DNA of 64,000 bases from Marinobacterium zhoushanense (GCF_014641945.1 NZ_BMIJ01000004.1:484648-548647), one strand, 5' to 3'; counted from the first letter of the stretch, positions 44,899-54,283 are shown. Notes: a model not told the origin generated them from the letters alone. Translations and numbers: made by a program.

Positions 44899-45819
44899 AT
44901 GAGTACGCAAGAGGATCTCTATCCGTCACGGGATATCGAAAAACCACAGGTGATCAAACGCCAGGATCCGGTTCTCTACAACAATAAGCCTGACCAGGGC
45001 CCAATAAGCGAAACGCTACTACGCCAGTATGAACGCGACGGTTACCTGCTACTGCCAGAGCTATTCAGCCAAGCCGAGGTGAACGAATTCCTCGCCGAGC
45101 TGGAGCGGATGCAACAGGACCACGAGCTATTGGCCACGGAGGCGGCTGTCACTGAGCCAAGCAGTAACGCGCTACGCTCTGTGTTTCAGATCCACCGCAA
45201 CAATCTGCGCTTCAGCCAGGTCGCGGCAGACCCGCGTATCGCCGATATCGCCCGCTTTATTCTCGATGACAACGTGTATATCCACCAGTCACGGCTCAAC
45301 TTCAAACCCGGATTCAACGGCAGGGAGTTCTACTGGCACTCCGATTTCGAGACCTGGCACAGCGAAGATGGCATGCCGCGCATGCGTGCCCTGAGTGCCT
45401 CTATCCTGCTGACCGATAACACCGAGTTCAACGGTGCCTTGATGGTGATGCCGGGCTCGCAACGCGAGTTTATTGGCTGTGTCGGCAAAACCCCCGATGA
45501 CTACTACCGCGACTCACTGAAGGCACAAACCATCGGCACACCGGATATGGCATCGCTGGCCGGATTCCAGCGCCGTTACGGCCTGCGCTCGACTGCGGCT
45601 AAAGCCGGCACAGTTTTGCTGTTCGACTGCAACCTGATGCATGGATCCAACTCCAACATCAGCGCCAGCCCGCGCAGCAACCTGTTCTTCGTCTATAACG
45701 CCGTCAGTAACCGAGTCGTGGCGCCGTTCAACGGCAACAAGCCGCGTCCGGAGTTTCTGGCCACGCGCGAAACCTTCGCTCCGCTGATCTCGCCGGAGCC
45801 ACACAGGAAAGCGGGGTGA
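44899..45819 (+). CDS. ectD: ectoine hydroxylase EctD
   Basis: A 306-residue Fe(II)/2-oxoglutarate dioxygenase. Iron ligands H147 and D149 (YWHSDFETWH) and H248 (LMHGSNSN) agree with the EctD family, and FQIHRNNLRFSQV plus the region around the HxD motif form the EctD signature. It converts ectoine to 5-hydroxyectoine during osmotic or heat stress. AGGAGGAGTGAA precedes the ATG. ectA, ectB and ectC are not in the window, so ectoine is made from genes elsewhere or taken up. A long possibly structured leader precedes the gene. Confidence 0.93.
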   Translation: MSTQEDLYPSRDIEKPQVIKRQDPVLYNNKPDQGPISETLLRQYERDGYLLLPELFSQAEVNEFLAELERMQQDHELLATEAAVTEPSSNALRSVFQIHRNNLRFSQVAADPRIADIARFILDDNVYIHQSRLNFKPGFNGREFYWHSDFETWHSEDGMPRMRALSASILLTDNTEFNGALMVMPGSQREFIGCVGKTPDDYYRDSLKAQTIGTPDMASLAGFQRRYGLRSTAAKAGTVLLFDCNLMHGSNSNISASPRSNLFFVYNAVSNRVVAPFNGNKPRPEFLATRETFAPLISPEPHRKAG

Positions 45820-45851
45820 AACCCGCGTGGACCATACGTTCCGTGCATAAT

Positions 45852-45880
45852 GGAAAAGGGGACCCGAAGGCCCCCTTTCC
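45852..45880 (+). terminator. hairpin terminator after ectD
   Basis: Arms GGAAAAGGGGACC and GGCCCCCTTTCC with a CGAA loop form a strong stem with two mismatches between the convergent ectD and aldehyde dehydrogenase genes. The CCCGAAGG centre is shared with the terminator at 954-975. Confidence 0.7.
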
Positions 45881-45980
45881 AGAAGTTACGAAGGACCGCT
45901 GACGCGATCTTGTTCGCACCTGCAGTATAACCCGGACAGACAGCTTACTGCCATCGACCGGGCTAGTCTGCGCACCCTGG

Positions 45981-47474
45981 TTAACTAGGGAATGAGTAGG
46001 TCACCCCTTCCCGCACACCGCTGGAGGGCCAGCGCTGGGTGATCGTCTTGCGCCGGCTGTAGAAGCGGATCGCATCCGGACCGTAGGCACTCAGATCGCC
46101 GAACAGCGAACGCTTCCAGCCACCGAAGCTGTGGTAGGAGACCGGCACCGGCAGCGGTACGTTGACGCCGACCATACCAACCAGGATCTGATCACAGAAG
46201 TAGCGCGCCGCCTCACCGTCGCGGGTGAAGATGCAGGTTCCGTTACCGTATTCGTGACGGTTGATCAGGTCGATCCCCTGCTGCAGGTTATCGACACGTA
46301 CCACCACCAACACCGGACCAAAGATCTCGTCGGTGTATATCGTCATATCTTCGGTCACTCGATCGAACAGCGTCGCGCCGACAAAGTAGCCGTTCTCGTG
46401 CCCCGGCACGACGATATTACGACCGTCGACCACCAGCTCGGCGCCCTGTTCGACACCTGCGTTGATGTAGCCGAGTACGCGGTCACGCGCCTGGGCGGTG
46501 ATTAGCGGTCCCATTTCGTTACTGTTATCAAGGCCGGACCCCACTTTCAGATCCGCAATCTTCTCCTTCAGCGACGCCACCAGCTTATCGGCGATCTCAT
46601 CCCCTACCGCCACAGCAACGGAGATCGCCATGCAGCGCTCGCCGCAGGAGCCGTAAGCCGCGCCCATCAGTGCGTTGACGGCATTATCGAGATCCGCATC
46701 CGGCATCAGGATGGAGTGGTTCTTGGCGCCACCCAGGGCCTGGCAGCGCTTGCCGTTGGCTGCCGCCTGCTCATAGATGTACTGGGCAATCGGGGTGGAG
46801 CCGACGAAGCTGACCGCCTGCACGGTCGGCGACTGCAGCAGAGTATCCACCGCCTCCTTATCGCCGTTGACCACATTCAATACCCCCGCCGGCAAGCCCG
46901 CCTCCATCGCCAGTTGGGCGATCATCAGCGCACTGGACGGGTCGCGCTCGGAGGGCTTCAGTACGAAGGTGTTGCCACACATGATCGCAGCCGGCCACAT
47001 CCACAGAGGTACCATCGCCGGGAAGTTGAACGGGGTGATACCCGCCACCACGCCGAGCGGCTGGAACTCGCTCCAACTGTCGATCGCAGGGCCAGCGTTC
47101 TTGCTGTGTTCACCCTTGAGCAGTTGCGGGATACCGCAGGCAAACTCGACGTTCTCGATACCGCGCTGCAGCTCGCCAGCCGCGTCATGCAGTACCTTGC
47201 CGTGTTCGCGGCTGATCGCCTGGCAGATCTCGTCGGATTTCTGCTCCAGCAGCATCTTGAAGCGGAACATCACCTGGGCACGTTTGGCCGGCGGGGTGTT
47301 GCGCCAGGCCGGATAGGCCGCCTGGGCATTGGCGATCGCTTGCTCGACGGTGGCGACGCTGGCCAGCTCCACCTCGCCACAGACTTCGCCGGTGGAGGGG
47401 TTATAGATCGGCTGGGTACGGCCCTGGGTCAGGACGTTTTCGCCCCCGATAAAGTGTCCAACTGTCTGAGTCAC
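45981..47474 (-). CDS. bauC: CoA-acylating (methyl)malonate-semialdehyde dehydrogenase
   Basis: A 497-residue aldehyde dehydrogenase of the MmsA/IolA type (GHFIGGENV start; NAGPAIDSWSEFQPLGVVAG; catalytic Cys in YGSCGERCMAIS; Glu region LGGAKNHSILMPDADLD). It makes acetyl-CoA or propionyl-CoA from malonate or methylmalonate semialdehyde. Beside a beta-alanine:pyruvate transaminase it most likely completes beta-alanine breakdown, as BauC does in Pseudomonas. I start at the GTG eight bases after AGGAG; upstream ATG and TTG codons lack a ribosome site, and the length then equals known MmsA proteins. Confidence 0.88.
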   Translation of the reverse strand: MTQTVGHFIGGENVLTQGRTQPIYNPSTGEVCGEVELASVATVEQAIANAQAAYPAWRNTPPAKRAQVMFRFKMLLEQKSDEICQAISREHGKVLHDAAGELQRGIENVEFACGIPQLLKGEHSKNAGPAIDSWSEFQPLGVVAGITPFNFPAMVPLWMWPAAIMCGNTFVLKPSERDPSSALMIAQLAMEAGLPAGVLNVVNGDKEAVDTLLQSPTVQAVSFVGSTPIAQYIYEQAAANGKRCQALGGAKNHSILMPDADLDNAVNALMGAAYGSCGERCMAISVAVAVGDEIADKLVASLKEKIADLKVGSGLDNSNEMGPLITAQARDRVLGYINAGVEQGAELVVDGRNIVVPGHENGYFVGATLFDRVTEDMTIYTDEIFGPVLVVVRVDNLQQGIDLINRHEYGNGTCIFTRDGEAARYFCDQILVGMVGVNVPLPVPVSYHSFGGWKRSLFGDLSAYGPDAIRFYSRRKTITQRWPSSGVREGVTYSFPS

Positions 47475-47526
47475 AGCGGTGTCTCCTGTCATTTTTTTAC
47501 TCGTATTCAACTCTAAGCCGAACTTA

Positions 47527-48873
47527 TCAGTCGGCGCTGTTCAACGCATCACCGAGGATGTTGACGATCTGGTCGATCTGATCCGCTTCCATAATGAACG
47601 GCAGCCCCAGTTGCAGGGTGTCACCGCCGTAGCGCACATAGAGCCCCTTGTTCCAGCACGCCATCGCGATCTCCCAGGGACGACGGGCCGGCTCTCCCGG
47701 CTTGCTGGCAATGGTCATACCGGCGGCAAAACCGTAGTTGCGAATATCGGTGACATGCTTGCAGCCCTTGAGGCTGTGCACCTTCTCCTCGAAGATCGGC
47801 GCCATCTCGGAGACACGGGGGATCAGCTGATCCCGCTCCAGCAACTCCAGCGTCGCCAGACCTGCGGCGCACGCCACCGGATGTCCGGAGTAGGTGTAAC
47901 CGTGCGGCAGTTCCACGTTGTAGTGGGCGCCGCCGGCTTCCATGAAGGCGTCGTGAATCTCGTCCTTGACGATCACCGCCCCCATAGGAATGGCACCGTT
48001 GGTGATCTGCTTGGCGACGTTGATCATATCCGGCACCACGCCGAAGGCATCGGCACCAAACATGGCGCCGGCACGGCCGAAGCCGGTGATCACCTCGTCA
48101 AAGATCAGCAGGATGCGATGCTTGTCACAGATCTCGCGCAGACGCTTCAGGTAACCCACTGGCGGGATGATCACGCCGGCGGAACCGGAGAACGGCTCAA
48201 CAATGACGGCAGCAATGTTGGAAGCATCATGCAGTGTCACCAGATCTTCCAGTTCATTGGCCAGGTCGGCGCCCTGCTCCGGCATCCCCTTGCTGAACGC
48301 CATCTCCGGGCGCCAGGTGTGGTTCAGGTGATCGGACTCCATCGCCTGGCCCCACAGCTTGCGGTTACCGCCGATACCGCCGAAGCTGATACCGCCCCAG
48401 CTGGCACCGTGGTAGCCCTTGGCACGGCCGATGATGCGGGTTTTGGTCGCTTCACCCTTCTGCCGCCAGTAGGCGCGGGCGATCTTGGTCGAGGTGTCGG
48501 CAGACTCGGAACCGGAGTTGGTGAAGAACACCTTGTTCAACCCCTCCGGGGCCAGTGAGGCAACCTTCTCCGCCAGCTGGAACGCCAGCGGGTGTCCGTA
48601 CTGGAACGCGGGTGCGTAATCCAGCTGCCCCAGTTGTTTGGCAACCGCTTCCTGAATTTCGGGACGGTTGTGACCGGCGCCACAGGTCCACAGTCCGGAC
48701 AGACCGTCCAGGATCTTGCGCCCTTCGGCATCGATCAGGTACGCGCCCTCAGCCCCGGTGATAATACGGGGGTTGGCCTTGAACTCGCGGTTGGAGGTAT
48801 AGGGCATCCAGTAAGCATCGAGCTGAGCCTGGGTCAGCCCGGCGGATTCGGCTTGGTTCATCGCAGTACTCAT
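47527..48873 (-). CDS. bauA: beta-alanine/omega-amino acid:pyruvate aminotransferase
   Basis: A 448-residue class-III PLP aminotransferase. The segments GLSGLWTCGAGHNRPE (about 58-73), FFTNSGSESADTS, YHGASWGGISFGG, IFDEVITGFGRAG and the lysine-bearing NVAKQITNGAIPMGAV are as in beta-alanine:pyruvate transaminases. It transfers the amino group of beta-alanine (or a related omega-amino acid) to pyruvate, giving malonate semialdehyde for the next enzyme. It is transcribed ahead of the dehydrogenase and divergent from a LysR gene. Other omega-amino acids, such as taurine, remain possible substrates. Confidence 0.9.
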   Translation of the reverse strand: MSTAMNQAESAGLTQAQLDAYWMPYTSNREFKANPRIITGAEGAYLIDAEGRKILDGLSGLWTCGAGHNRPEIQEAVAKQLGQLDYAPAFQYGHPLAFQLAEKVASLAPEGLNKVFFTNSGSESADTSTKIARAYWRQKGEATKTRIIGRAKGYHGASWGGISFGGIGGNRKLWGQAMESDHLNHTWRPEMAFSKGMPEQGADLANELEDLVTLHDASNIAAVIVEPFSGSAGVIIPPVGYLKRLREICDKHRILLIFDEVITGFGRAGAMFGADAFGVVPDMINVAKQITNGAIPMGAVIVKDEIHDAFMEAGGAHYNVELPHGYTYSGHPVACAAGLATLELLERDQLIPRVSEMAPIFEEKVHSLKGCKHVTDIRNYGFAAGMTIASKPGEPARRPWEIAMACWNKGLYVRYGGDTLQLGLPFIMEADQIDQIVNILGDALNSAD

Positions 48874-48995
48874 TCAATCAATTGGTGACGTGGTTGAACT
48901 TGGTTGCGATGCACTTTAGGCCAGGTGTTAAGTTTGATAAATTACAATTAATCGAAACTTACTTGCATTTTAATGAAACATTAATCGAGGCCCCG

Positions 48996-49919
48996 ATGCG
49001 CGCATTACTGGGTAATCTTTCCGACGCCGATATCCGCCTGCTGCGGGTGTTCATGGCCGTGGTCGAAGCCGGTGGATTGAGCGCCGCCGAGCTGGAACTG
49101 AACATCGGACGCTCCACCATCAGTCGCCACCTGAAGGATCTGGAGCTACGCCTGGGCTTGACCCTGTGCCGGCGTGGCCGTGGCGGATTCTCGATGACCC
49201 AGGAGGGCGTACAGATCTACGAGTACGCCCAGCGGCTGATCACCTCGATCGAGGATTTTCGTCACCAAGTCAACGATATGCACCGCACCCTGCAGGGCCA
49301 GCTGTCGATTGCCATGTTCGACAAAACCGTCAGCAACCCGGAGTGTCAGGTGCCCAGAGCGATCGCCACCTTTACCGCCAGCGCACCGGAGGTACAGATC
49401 GATATCCACGTGGTACCGGTCAATCAGATCGAGAAGGGAGTCCTGGACGGCCGCTATCATGTGGGCATTATTCCGACCCACCGTCCATCCAGCAGCCTCA
49501 AGTACATACCGCTGTTCGGCGAAAATATGCATCTTTACTGCGGCAGGGGGCACCCGCTGTTCGAGCATGCAGCAAGCGCCGATGCTGACGCGATTCGCAG
49601 CCAGCGCTACGCGGGGTTGAGTTTTCACAGCCCCAACATGGAGACCGGTCGCAAACATGGGCTGGAAAAAAGTGCGGTCGCCAACGATCAGGAGGGGATC
49701 GCCACACTGATCCGCTCGGGGGCCTATATCGGCTACCTGCCCGATCACTATGCCGCCCCCTTCGTGGCCTCAGGGGAGATGCGCCAGATCGAGCAGAGCC
49801 GGTTCGACTATTACTGCGAGTTCGCTGCGCTGTACCGGAAGTCGCCTGCACCGACGCGTCTGGTACAGCGTTTCCTCAACGCCCTACAGGAGAGTCACGG
49901 CAGCACTATTACCGAATGA
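48996..49919 (+). CDS. bauR: LysR-family regulator, probable activator of the beta-alanine genes
   Basis: A 307-residue LysR-type regulator. The winged helix-turn-helix (about 8-70: FMAVVEAGGLSAAELELNIG, STISRHLKDLELRLG) is followed by a periplasmic-binding-like effector domain (about 95-300). The chosen ATG follows GAGG, and the DNA-binding domain then begins at the usual position. Divergence from bauA with a 120-base AT-rich gap supports local control of the bauA-bauC operon, as BauR in Pseudomonas. The effector is not known. Confidence 0.83.
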   Translation: MRALLGNLSDADIRLLRVFMAVVEAGGLSAAELELNIGRSTISRHLKDLELRLGLTLCRRGRGGFSMTQEGVQIYEYAQRLITSIEDFRHQVNDMHRTLQGQLSIAMFDKTVSNPECQVPRAIATFTASAPEVQIDIHVVPVNQIEKGVLDGRYHVGIIPTHRPSSSLKYIPLFGENMHLYCGRGHPLFEHAASADADAIRSQRYAGLSFHSPNMETGRKHGLEKSAVANDQEGIATLIRSGAYIGYLPDHYAAPFVASGEMRQIEQSRFDYYCEFAALYRKSPAPTRLVQRFLNALQESHGSTITE

Positions 49920-49973
49920 GGCCGACGACCAGCAGGCAGGCGCTCCATGCAACGAAGTGGAGCGCAAGTCGCG

Positions 49974-50426
49974 CTAGGAGGCGAATCGGGAGAGGATCTC
50001 GAGCAGCAACTCTTTTTCACCAGGCTTCAGACGCTCGCAAAGTTTATCCTCGTGAGCCGCTACACGATCCACCAGTTCTTTGTAGAACTTCTGGCCATGG
50101 TCGGTCAGATAGAGTGCGTAGGAACGCCGATCCTTCTTCGATGGACGGCGTTCGATCAGATCCAGTTTTTCCAAACGATCGACTGCGGCCACCATGGCGG
50201 AACGATCATTGCCGAGTGCCTGCGCAACGGCGGTTTGCGTGAGTCCCGGATTCTCCTTGGCGATCACCAGCACACCGAACAGACCGGGGCTTACCCCCAG
50301 GTCAGAGCAGGCGGTCGAAAAGTTGTTGAAAAATGTGAGCTGTGCACGTCTTAGACGGTAGCCAAGCATCTCACCAAGAACGCCGAAGCTTATTTCGTCC
50401 GCTGGTCCTGTAGAACCGTCCATCAA
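49974..50426 (-). CDS. MarR-family regulator (first of two paralogues)
   Basis: A 150-residue MarR regulator. The winged helix region NPGLTQTAVAQALGNDRSAMVAAVDRLEKLDLIERR is at about 60-95, and the wing KKDRRSYALYLT follows. It is clearly paralogous to the MarR gene at 53.8 kb, sharing GLFGVL and GNDRSAMVA blocks. MarR proteins of this kind (HcaR, CouR) often sense CoA thioesters of aromatic acids. It is on the same strand as, and downstream of, the TRAP operon, with 330 bases of repeats between them. Confidence 0.87.
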   Translation of the reverse strand: MMDGSTGPADEISFGVLGEMLGYRLRRAQLTFFNNFSTACSDLGVSPGLFGVLVIAKENPGLTQTAVAQALGNDRSAMVAAVDRLEKLDLIERRPSKKDRRSYALYLTDHGQKFYKELVDRVAAHEDKLCERLKPGEKELLLEILSRFAS

Positions 50427-50538
50427 ACCTCCACCGCCGGAAAAGGCAAAAAAACGCTATATTTAAAAACTAAACAATTAGAATTTTAAACATATAATTT
50501 TTTCACACAACCCCATATGTTTCTTGCATTCCCACTGC

Positions 50539-50682
50539 TGCACATCTATGTGCCCGCGGCATACCGTACATCCTGTTATATCCCGCTCCTGTGCATCCCT
50601 GCACCCGCGGGATACCGTACATCCTGTTATATCCCGCTCCTGTGCATCCCTGCACCCACGGGATACCGTACATCCTGTACAT
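50539..50682. repeat. 51-bp tandem repeat, about 2.8 copies
   Basis: Copies begin at 50539, 50590 and 50641 with exactly 51-base spacing; the second and third are nearly identical and the first is diverged. Each copy holds a small hairpin (GTGCA-TCCC-TGCAC in copies 2 and 3; GCACA-TCTA-TGTGC in copy 1, a compensated change), and the GCGGGATA/TATCCCGC arms pair between adjacent copies. This fills most of the 330-base gap between the MarR gene and dctM. No protein is likely here. Confidence 0.75.
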
Positions 50683-50688
50683 AAAAAT

Positions 50689-50707
50689 GGGGAGCAGACA
50701 GCTCCCC
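50689..50707 (-). terminator. intrinsic terminator of the TRAP operon
   Basis: A perfect 7-bp stem GGGGAGC/GCTCCCC with a five-base loop; on the minus strand it is followed by ATTTTTAT, the normal T tract, 50 bases past the dctM stop. Confidence 0.8.
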
Positions 50708-50756
50708 TAATGGCGACACAAGGCTATTGAAAGCTTTTCACTTACAAAATGAGGCG

Positions 50757-52076
50757 TTAACCGAGCAGGTGCACCAGCACCAGCGTGATCGATGGGAACG
50801 CGACCAGTAATCCGACGCGGACCACATCCGACATCAGGAAAGGTACGATTCCCCTGAAGCATTCGCCCAAGCTCAAGTCGTTATCAAACGACTTGATGAT
50901 GAATACGTTCATCCCCACGGGTGGTGTAATCAACCCCACTTCGACCACCACCAGCGCCAGAATACCGAACCAGATACCGACGTCAGCCACCGGGAAGCCG
51001 AAATCCATGGCGATGATCATCGGGAAGTAGATCGGGATCGTCAGCAGTATCATCGCCAGACTATCCAGGAAGCAACCCATAACCAGATAGGTCACCAGCA
51101 TCAGGATCAGCACGGTATAGGGCGACCAACCGGAGTTTTCGATAAACTCGACACCCGCCGCCGGCAGCTGTGACAGCGCAATAAACACGCTGAACAGGTC
51201 GGCCCCGAACACGATGAAAAAGATCATCGCCGTTGACACCGCGGTACGCAGTAGCGCCTCGCGAAAATCAGCCAGTTTCATGCGTCCATGGGTAAAGGCC
51301 AGGATTGCGGTCAGCACCACGCCCACAGCGGCGGCTTCATTCGGAGTGAAAAAGCCTAGATAGATACCGCCGAGTACGATCAGAAAGATCAGCGTGATAT
51401 GCCAGACATCCTTGGTTGAACGGAACTTGGCAGCCCAAGAGGTTTTCTCGCCCCGAGGCCCCGCCTTGGGATAGAGCCTGACGTAGATCGCAATCGCGAG
51501 CATGTAGCCAAACGCCGCGAGGAAACCGGGCACGAAGGCCGCGATGAACATCTTCGCAATATTCTGCTCAGTCAGTACCGCAAAGATGATCAGTACCATC
51601 GACGGCGGGATCAGGATGCCCAGCGTACCGCCTGCCGCCAACGACCCGGCCGAGAGTCCACCGGCGTAGTTCAGGCGCTTCATCTCCGGCAGGGCTACCT
51701 TGCCCATGGTGGATGCGGTTGCCAGGGACGAGCCGCAGATCGCACCGAAAGCCGCACAGCCCGCGACAGCAGCCATCGCCAAACCACCTTTCATGTGGCC
51801 GATCCAGGTGTTACAGGTGCGAAACAACTCCGCCGTAATTCCAGCCCGCGTTGCCAGTTCACCCATCAGGATAAACAGCGGCACGACGGACAGATCATAG
51901 GTGGAAAACTTGTCGACCGGGGCTGTACCAAGATACTCCAGCAGAGAGGGCATCCCGGCCAGCAGCGTATAACCCAACGCACCGCATCCCAGCATCGACA
52001 GCGCAATAGGAATACGGCATCCCATCAGCAACAGCAACAGCAACATCATCGCGAAAGCCAGCTGAATATCACTCAT
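50757..52076 (-). CDS. dctM: TRAP transporter large permease (DctM-like)
   Basis: A 439-residue membrane protein with about twelve hydrophobic helices. The segments GCRIPIALSMLGCGALGY, CAAFGAICGSSLATASTMGKVALPEM and GTLGILIPPSMVLIIFAVLTE are DctM signatures. It is the sodium- or proton-coupled channel of a TRAP system. Its start overlaps dctQ as ATGA. The substrate is set by DctP and cannot be read from this subunit. Confidence 0.93.
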   Translation of the reverse strand: MSDIQLAFAMMLLLLLLMGCRIPIALSMLGCGALGYTLLAGMPSLLEYLGTAPVDKFSTYDLSVVPLFILMGELATRAGITAELFRTCNTWIGHMKGGLAMAAVAGCAAFGAICGSSLATASTMGKVALPEMKRLNYAGGLSAGSLAAGGTLGILIPPSMVLIIFAVLTEQNIAKMFIAAFVPGFLAAFGYMLAIAIYVRLYPKAGPRGEKTSWAAKFRSTKDVWHITLIFLIVLGGIYLGFFTPNEAAAVGVVLTAILAFTHGRMKLADFREALLRTAVSTAMIFFIVFGADLFSVFIALSQLPAAGVEFIENSGWSPYTVLILMLVTYLVMGCFLDSLAMILLTIPIYFPMIIAMDFGFPVADVGIWFGILALVVVEVGLITPPVGMNVFIIKSFDNDLSLGECFRGIVPFLMSDVVRVGLLVAFPSITLVLVHLLG

Positions 52077-52594
52077 CGAACCAGCCTCCGAAAGAGATAA
52101 ATATAAAGGTTATGCAAACTGCAAAGCCCCATCAGGATCAGCGACACAATACCCACGGCGAAGACCCACCATAGCGGCAGCTCAAGGATCATCGACTGCT
52201 CCATGTAGTCGTAGGCCTCCATACCACTGAGGCTCATCCGCCATACCAGCACAGCCGACACCAGGGCAAACAGCAGGTCACTTAACGCTTCCAACCGTCT
52301 GATCGTGACCAGACGGCAATGCGCCGTGAACAGGTCGACCACCACATGTCCCTGTTTCAGGTAGCACTCGGGCAGGAACAGAAACACCGCAATGCCCAAC
52401 CCGATTTCCACCAGTTCGTAATCACCCTCTACAGCGGCACCCATGGTGCTTCGACCGACGATGCTGACAACGGTCATGAAGGCCAGTGCTAGCATGATGA
52501 AACCTCCCACCAGCGCGAACTGGTGGGATAACCATGCCAACCACCTGCCGACAACCGTCTGGCAAGCAGATTGATCCAGGTTCATGGCGCTCAT
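52073..52594 (-). CDS. dctQ: TRAP transporter small permease (DctQ-like)
   Basis: A 173-residue protein with four hydrophobic helices (about 28-46, 64-82, 103-122, 145-165) and the DctQ-type LGIAVFLFLPECYLKQGHVVVDLF motif, in which the acidic and Gln/His residues face DctM. It overlaps dctP and dctM by four bases each, so the three are translationally coupled. Confidence 0.92.
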   Translation of the reverse strand: MSAMNLDQSACQTVVGRWLAWLSHQFALVGGFIMLALAFMTVVSIVGRSTMGAAVEGDYELVEIGLGIAVFLFLPECYLKQGHVVVDLFTAHCRLVTIRRLEALSDLLFALVSAVLVWRMSLSGMEAYDYMEQSMILELPLWWVFAVGIVSLILMGLCSLHNLYIYLFRRLVR

Positions 52595-53646
52595 GATTCC
52601 CCGTTGAGTTTCTCGTATTTGCTGATCAGCTCATTGGCCTCGTCATACAGGCGCTGGCCGTCATACCCCTCTGCGGTCATATCCTGAATCCAGGCATCGG
52701 TGATCGGCTGCATCGCCTGCTTCCAGGCATCGCGCTCGGCATCCGGCAGGGTGTAGAAGGTGTTGCCCCGATCGACGGCCACCTGGCGGTTCTTGACCTC
52801 GGTTTCATCGAACAGCTGCCCCATTTGCCGGGCCAGCTCGATACCGGAGTTGTCGTCAATCACCTTCTTCAGTTCCGCCGGCAGCGACTCGTAGGCATCC
52901 TTGTTCATGGTGAACAGGAAGGTGTTTGCATACAGGCCACGATCACCCTTGATTTCGGTGTGGTACTTGACGAGCTCGTGGATCTTCAGCGGGGCGACCA
53001 CCTCAAACGGCAGTACTGCGATATCCAGCACCCCTTTGGAGAGTGCGCTCGGCATCTGTGTAACCGGCATGAATACCGGGTTGGAATCAAACACCGCAAA
53101 GGCGTCGGCCATCACCTTGTTCGGGGCACGCACCTTGGTACCTGCAAGGTCCGCTCCGGATTGAATCGGCTTTTCACGGGAGTGCAGAGAGCCCGGCGAG
53201 TGGGTGTGAACCGCTAGCAGGTGTACGTCTTTCAGCTCCTCGGCCATCTCCTTCTCGGCGTACTCCTGCATCGCCATACTGGTGACCTTGGCACTGGCCG
53301 GAACAAACGGCAGTTCAAATACGGTGGATTTTGGGAAGCGGCCCGGCGTGTATCCGGTAACTGTCCAGGTGATATCGGCTATGCCCTTGCGCGCCTGGTC
53401 AAACAACTGCGGGGGTTTACCACCCAGCTGCATGGCGGGATACACCTCGATATGGATGCGACCATCGGACTCTTTTTCGATCTTCTCGGCCCAGGGGGTG
53501 AGAATCTTCGAGTGTGCCATCGACATCGGCGGCAGCATATGGTGCAACTTAAAAGAGAATTCAGGATCAGCGGCCAGGCTGCTGGTGGACAGGGTGGTCC
53601 CTGCAATTGATAGCGAAACCGCTGCTACGAGAGTTTTTATACGCAT
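52591..53646 (-). CDS. dctP: TRAP transporter solute-binding protein (DctP-like)
   Basis: A 351-residue periplasmic protein with a signal peptide (cleavage after about SSLAA, residue 25). The mature region has the DctP pattern: HMLPPMSMAHSKILTPWAEK, HIEVYPAMQLGG, and LAGTKVRAPNKVMADAFAVF, in which the conserved Arg binds the substrate carboxylate. An organic acid is therefore likely; neighbouring catabolic genes suggest an aryl-propanoid acid. The chosen ATG has AAGG eight bases upstream. Palindromes that may be MarR sites lie before it. Confidence 0.92.
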   Translation of the reverse strand: MRIKTLVAAVSLSIAGTTLSTSSLAADPEFSFKLHHMLPPMSMAHSKILTPWAEKIEKESDGRIHIEVYPAMQLGGKPPQLFDQARKGIADITWTVTGYTPGRFPKSTVFELPFVPASAKVTSMAMQEYAEKEMAEELKDVHLLAVHTHSPGSLHSREKPIQSGADLAGTKVRAPNKVMADAFAVFDSNPVFMPVTQMPSALSKGVLDIAVLPFEVVAPLKIHELVKYHTEIKGDRGLYANTFLFTMNKDAYESLPAELKKVIDDNSGIELARQMGQLFDETEVKNRQVAVDRGNTFYTLPDAERDAWKQAMQPITDAWIQDMTAEGYDGQRLYDEANELISKYEKLNGES

Positions 53647-53724
53647 TTTCAGCACCTTATTATTGTTTTCTCAGATATGTAACGCCTGCAGTCAGTGGCA
53701 GATGGGCTCCGCCGCTCACTTGTC

Positions 53725-53769
53725 ACAATATTTATTGCACATATTGTTTACAAGAACAACATATGTTGT
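53725..53769. promoter_or_regulatory. two palindromes before dctP, candidate MarR operators
   Basis: ACAATAT-N9-ATATTGT (53725-53747) and the perfect 14-base palindrome ACAACATATGTTGT (53756-53769) lie between dctP and the second marR gene, upstream of the dctPQM start. Size and symmetry suit MarR dimers. A CAATA-TATTG core recurs in the palindrome at 54428-54443. Confidence 0.5.
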
Positions 53770-53785
53770 CATCAATTTTTTAATC

Positions 53786-54283
53786 CTAGCACCACTCAGT
53801 CTGAGGTTGGCCATCGGATGTGCTAGTCGCCAGCCGTTTGAGCATGTCAACGAGCTGGCGATGCTCCCCTGCCGACAACACGGCAAAGAATTCCCGATTG
53901 TGCTGTAGCGCCCGTTCACGTACTCCCGCCTGGAACTTTTTTCCCTGAGCGGTCATGTAGAGCGCCTTTGATCTGCGATCCACCGGTGACGGGCGGCGCT
54001 CTATAAGCCCACGCTTTTCAAGCCGGTCGATAATGGCGACCATCGCCGAGCGATCATTACCCATGGCGTTGGCGACTGCGGTTTGGGTCAGGCCCGGGTT
54101 GCGATCGACGATCTCCAGTACACCGAACAATCCGGGTGTCATCTCAAATTCGTCGAAAAAGAAACGTCTCACATTGCGGTAGGTGTTGATCTGCGCCGAG
54201 CGCAGCCAGTATCCGGTTAATTCATGCAGTGTGCCGAAGTCGATCTCCGCACCTGTCTGCGTCACCCTTTCATCAGTAGCCAC
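53786..54283 (-). CDS. MarR-family regulator (second paralogue)
   Basis: A MarR protein of about 165 residues. The winged helix region NPGLTQTAVANAMGNDRSAMVAIIDRLEKRGLIERR is near 75-110, with the wing VDRRSKALYMT. It has an Arg-rich dimerisation helix (YWLRSAQINTYRNVRRFFF). The start chosen is a GTG; a TTG 14 codons earlier is possible. It lies between the TRAP operon and the CoA-transferase gene and is the nearest candidate regulator of both. Confidence 0.85.
   Translation of the reverse strand: MATDERVTQTGAEIDFGTLHELTGYWLRSAQINTYRNVRRFFFDEFEMTPGLFGVLEIVDRNPGLTQTAVANAMGNDRSAMVAIIDRLEKRGLIERRPSPVDRRSKALYMTAQGKKFQAGVRERALQHNREFFAVLSAGEHRQLVDMLKRLATSTSDGQPQTEWC

Noticed and set aside
50539..50682. 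Short repeats considered as a CRISPR array
   Set aside because: The units are directly adjacent 51-base tandem copies without unique spacers, and no cas gene is nearby.
50524..50730. A 68-codon open frame with 17-residue repeats
   Set aside because: The reading frame stays open only because the 51-base repeat unit is a multiple of three; it runs through hairpins and into the terminator and has no ribosome site.
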